DNA from: an uncultured Rickettsiales bacterium
GTDB taxonomy: Bacteria > Pseudomonadota > Alphaproteobacteria > Rickettsiales > UBA998
Reading direction: 5' to 3'
Length of the DNA stretch: 7,747 nucleotides
Assembly (NCBI GenBank): GCA_937982385.1
Contig: CALJMC010000113.1
Coordinates: 1 to 7,747, forward strand
Below are positions 5,415 to 7,747 of the stretch, one piece after another; position 1 is the first letter of the stretch; the number at the start of each line of letters is the position of its first letter. Made by a program: the position numbers and the translations under genes. The notes below the pieces were generated by a model that was not told the DNA's origin, did not search any database, and saw only the letters and a program-made list of their open reading frames with translations.

Positions 5415-7358
5415 ATGACTTCTAAAAAACGTTCTCTCCTTTCAAAAACGGCATTGTTATCTGTCTTAGCTGGTGCTTTCATGTTTAATGCCCCTGCGCA
5501 GGCTGAAACCATTTATATGGTGCAGCTCGGCTCGTTTGATAATGAAAATAAAGCGCGTGAGCGGTGGGACCAGTTGAGCACAAAGTTTCCCGAGCTTTTC
5601 TCCCCGCTTACCTTCAAGCGCAAAGAAGTAAAACTGCCGTCGGATGATTTCGTATATCACCGCGCGCAGGCAGGGCCTATTCAAAATCGCTCAGATGCTG
5701 AAGCGATTTGCGATGACTTGCTGATTTCAGGTTTTGAATGTTATATCGCGGAGACAGCGTTGTTTGAGCCTGCGGTTCAGCCCGTCAAGACCGCCGTCGC
5801 AGCGGTGCAAATGCCAAAAGCTGCTGTGAAGGCAATAGTGAAACCCACGCCCGTTGCGAAACCTGTCATACCCCAAATTATTGCTGCACCTGTTAATGTT
5901 GCGGCAGCTAAGTCCCCTCCTTTGCCAGACCCATTTGACGCGCTTGAGTCACCTGCCACTGCGGCTCCTGCAGCGAATGTGCAAAGCCCGGCGCAAAAAG
6001 CAATCCAGTTGGCAAAAGAAACATTGAGGCCTGTGGCAGTCTCGCTGCCGCCAGTTCCTGCTATGCCTGTGGTGGCACCCAAAGCGGATCTCGTTGATGT
6101 GAACACTGCGCTAGAAAAAGAAGTGGCAGCGTTTAAAGAAGCGCCTGCTGTTAGCGCACCGAAACTCTCTGTGCCTTTACCTACCATTCCATCTGTGCCT
6201 GTAACGGCTCCTGATTTTTCAATGTTATCGGCAGCCCCAGCGATTGACCTTCCTGCTCCGACACGGAGTGCTTCACCTATTGTCTCTGAGGTGGAAACGT
6301 TCAAACCTATGCCACAATCAGCAGCGCCAGTTTTACAGGCTGCCCCCGCCTTTCCTGTGGTGGCGCCAGCTAACGTTGTCTCAGAAGTTCCTGCTTTTAT
6401 TAGAAACAAGAATAGGACAACGGCTCCTTCGCAGTTCCCCGTTGCAGCTTCGCCATTCCAAGTCGGTGAATCTAAAGATCATGTGCGTGGACAGCCGCTA
6501 GCAGATATATCTTCTGGTTCGGTGCAGTTAAATGTGCCGCCTGTTGCTCCTGCTGAGCTATACACTGCGGTGACGCCTTCCAACCCTGTTGTGGTTGATA
6601 ACATAACGGAAGCACCAAGAATATCTGGTACACAGGCTGATAGAGTGCAATTTGCTGAGGCAGTGCGGGTTCCATTGGTTGATGTTCCACAGCAAAGACA
6701 AAAGCAATCACGCCTCCCATCCATAAGCCACTTTAAAGGCTATCCAAGTGCGAGCTTAAAAACGTCATCATTATGGGCTGAGATGAGCTACTTCACCAAT
6801 CAAAAAGCTGCGTTGGGCTATTGGGGGGTGCTTCAAAAGCGCGATGCTCAATTACCACAAGGTGTACGTTTACGTGTCACGCGCCCATTCCTTTCAAAAT
6901 CTTCGAAAGAACGAGTATCGCTTCGTGTTGGGCCATTTAAGAATGTATCTGTTGTGAAGCGTTTATGTTCACATACCCGTACAGAAAAACTTATGTGTCG
7001 TGCGGTCAAAGATTTGGGTTCATCTATCGCTAACCGTTCATCAGGACCTCGTCAGCGTTATAGCGGCGCGCAGCGTAATGCCATAATTAAAAGAAATGCT
7101 CCTTCAGGGTTCTGGTTGCAGTTGGGTTCATATTCTTCCGTTCGTGATGCTCAAAATTCATGGGTTGATATGAAGGAGACCTACCCTAAGCAACTTTCCG
7201 TTCTTCAAGAAGATATTTTGACCCCTCGTCGTTCTAGTATGCGTGGCAATAATTACCGTTTACGTGCCGGGCCATTCGCTGATAGTTCATCTGCTGTAAG
7301 TGCATGTGAACGTTTGAAGCGTCATGGTGGTTTGTGCATTGTGGTTGCAGATAGATAA
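5415..7358 (+). CDS. Secreted protein with three SPOR domains and a long Pro/Ala/Val linker
   Basis: This is a 647-residue periplasmic protein. The N-terminus has a signal peptide (basic MTSKKR, hydrophobic core, APAQA then cleavage about residue 30). Three SPOR-like repeats follow. Repeat one is about 32-112 (MVQLGSFDNENKARERW, later HRAQAGPI). Repeat two is about 451-531, more diverged (SLWAEMSYFTNQKAALGYW, later SLRVGPF). Repeat three is about 564-645 (FWLQLGSYSSVRDAQNSW, later YRLRAGPF). SPOR domains bind denuded peptidoglycan glycans, typically at division septa, so a cell-wall or division role is likely. Residues 113-450 are a low-complexity linker rich in Pro, Ala and Val (several P-V-x-A-P units), expected to be extended. 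The only cysteines are six: 99/109, 518/528 and 631/641, one C-x9-C pair per repeat, suggesting a disulfide in each. No catalytic domain or membrane anchor is seen. AGG lies eight bases before the ATG. No obvious terminator follows. Confidence 0.88.
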   Translation: MTSKKRSLLSKTALLSVLAGAFMFNAPAQAETIYMVQLGSFDNENKARERWDQLSTKFPELFSPLTFKRKEVKLPSDDFVYHRAQAGPIQNRSDAEAICDDLLISGFECYIAETALFEPAVQPVKTAVAAVQMPKAAVKAIVKPTPVAKPVIPQIIAAPVNVAAAKSPPLPDPFDALESPATAAPAANVQSPAQKAIQLAKETLRPVAVSLPPVPAMPVVAPKADLVDVNTALEKEVAAFKEAPAVSAPKLSVPLPTIPSVPVTAPDFSMLSAAPAIDLPAPTRSASPIVSEVETFKPMPQSAAPVLQAAPAFPVVAPANVVSEVPAFIRNKNRTTAPSQFPVAASPFQVGESKDHVRGQPLADISSGSVQLNVPPVAPAELYTAVTPSNPVVVDNITEAPRISGTQADRVQFAEAVRVPLVDVPQQRQKQSRLPSISHFKGYPSASLKTSSLWAEMSYFTNQKAALGYWGVLQKRDAQLPQGVRLRVTRPFLSKSSKERVSLRVGPFKNVSVVKRLCSHTRTEKLMCRAVKDLGSSIANRSSGPRQRYSGAQRNAIIKRNAPSGFWLQLGSYSSVRDAQNSWVDMKETYPKQLSVLQEDILTPRRSSMRGNNYRLRAGPFADSSSAVSACERLKRHGGLCIVVADR

Positions 7359-7394
7359 TTAATGTCAAAAAACACCTTTTTCATTAGCTTTGCC

Positions 7395-7424
7395 CTTGAA
7401 AAACCTTTGCGTCTTGCTTACATG
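7395..7424 (+). promoter_or_regulatory. Candidate heat-shock (sigma-32) promoter of grpE
   Basis: CTTGAAA at 7395-7401 is followed by CTTACAT at 7417-7423. This fits the RpoH pattern known in alphaproteobacteria (CTTGAA, then a CYTATnT-like -10) with one mismatch. The same bases can be read as a housekeeping promoter, TTGAAA (7396-7401), 17 bp, TACATG (7419-7424). A start near 7431 would give a leader of about 32 bases to the grpE ATG. It is the only good promoter-like pair in the 104-bp gap between the SPOR gene and grpE, and grpE is a classical heat-shock gene. Confidence 0.5.
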
Positions 7425-7462
7425 TTACCTGAGCTTTTTATTAACGATAAGGAAGATGTGTA

Positions 7463-7747
7463 ATGACGCAACCGAATCCAGAAACACCTGAATCATCAGA
7501 ATCACTTGAGCTAGATGAAGCAACAATTCAGCAAGCACTAGAAGAAGTGTCTGGGCTCGAAGAAGCATTGCAAGAAATGAGTGCAGAAGGCGATAACCTA
7601 TCTGCTGAAGTTGCGGCTCCTGAGCGCACAAAAGAAGATTATGAACAAGCCATATCGGAGATAAATGATCGTTTGATGCGTGCGGTTGCAGAAACGGAGA
7701 ATCTTCGCAAACGTTCGCAACGTGAGTTGCAAGAGGCCAATAAATAT
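7463..7747 (+). CDS. grpE: GrpE nucleotide exchange factor of DnaK (partial, N-terminal part)
   Basis: GrpE releases ADP from DnaK and so drives the Hsp70 folding cycle in the cytosol. The first 95 codons are present and the gene runs off the right edge. An acidic, poorly ordered N-terminus (MTQPNPETPESSESLELDEA) leads into a long coiled-coil helix. Residues 70-95, RLMRAVAETENLRKRSQREL and on to EANKY, match the diagnostic GrpE stretch (LRxxAExENxRKR...xxEAxKY) that ends the long dimerising helix. The start ATG 7463 has GGAAG at 7451-7455, seven bases upstream. A heat-shock-like promoter lies just before. The C-terminal four-helix and beta domain that contacts DnaK lies beyond the window. The upstream neighbour here is the SPOR gene rather than hrcA, which often precedes grpE; transcription may also read through from it. 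Confidence 0.93.
   Translation, partial: MTQPNPETPESSESLELDEATIQQALEEVSGLEEALQEMSAEGDNLSAEVAAPERTKEDYEQAISEINDRLMRAVAETENLRKRSQRELQEANKY

Noticed and set aside
5777..6409. 210-codon open frame on the minus strand inside the SPOR gene
   Set aside because: It is antisense to the Pro/Ala/Val-rich linker, whose GC-rich codons avoid stops on the other strand. The predicted product is a featureless Gly/Ala/Thr-rich chain with no start signal.
7359..7462. Possible intrinsic terminator after the SPOR gene
   Set aside because: AAAAA and TTTTT near 7368-7381 could pair, but there is no GC stem. It is not a credible terminator.

Overview
The window looks like ordinary chromosomal DNA from an alphaproteobacterium with moderate G+C. 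Several things point that way. A TlpA-type thioredoxin gene lies divergent to argH, followed by a small LptM-like lipoprotein. There is a class I (not class II) lysyl-tRNA synthetase. A HAD class IIA phosphatase has the DLWGV motif typical of an alphaproteobacterial subfamily. A SPOR protein precedes grpE. I cannot assign a genus.

Layout from left to right. Positions 1-141 hold the 3' end of an unidentified plus-strand gene, whose stop codon overlaps the stop of the convergent minus-strand lipoprotein gene (138-368). The lipoprotein gene overlaps the end of argH (355-1758, minus) and is probably translationally coupled to it. Its 5' half lies in a GC-rich stretch of short hairpins that looks like an inserted repeat. 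argH and the periplasmic thioredoxin-like gene (1850-2368, plus) diverge from a 91-bp gap containing a 25-bp near-perfect dyad. A small unrecognised gene (2442-2753, plus) follows and ends two bases from the convergent HAD gene (2756-3610, minus). The HAD gene lies 31 bp downstream of lysS (3642-5210, minus), probably in one operon. A 204-bp divergent gap separates lysS from a secreted protein with three SPOR domains (5415-7358, plus). After a further 104 bp, grpE begins at 7463 and runs off the right edge. No stretch of 300 bases or more lacks a gene.

The functions are mainly housekeeping: the last step of arginine synthesis (ArgH), lysine charging of tRNA (LysRS), envelope maintenance (LptM-like lipoprotein, TlpA-like oxidoreductase, SPOR protein) and protein folding (GrpE). 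Two weak links can be proposed. The LptM-like, TlpA-like and SPOR proteins all act in the periplasm. The three SPOR domains each carry a Cys-x9-Cys pair that could depend on periplasmic thiol chemistry.

I found no mobile-element gene, CRISPR array, tRNA or rRNA, and no clear novel multi-gene system. The most interesting signals are the dyad between argH and the TlpA-like gene, the hairpin-rich element in the lipoprotein gene, the triple SPOR architecture, a hairpin that would cover the ribosome binding site of the small unknown gene, and a heat-shock-like promoter before grpE.
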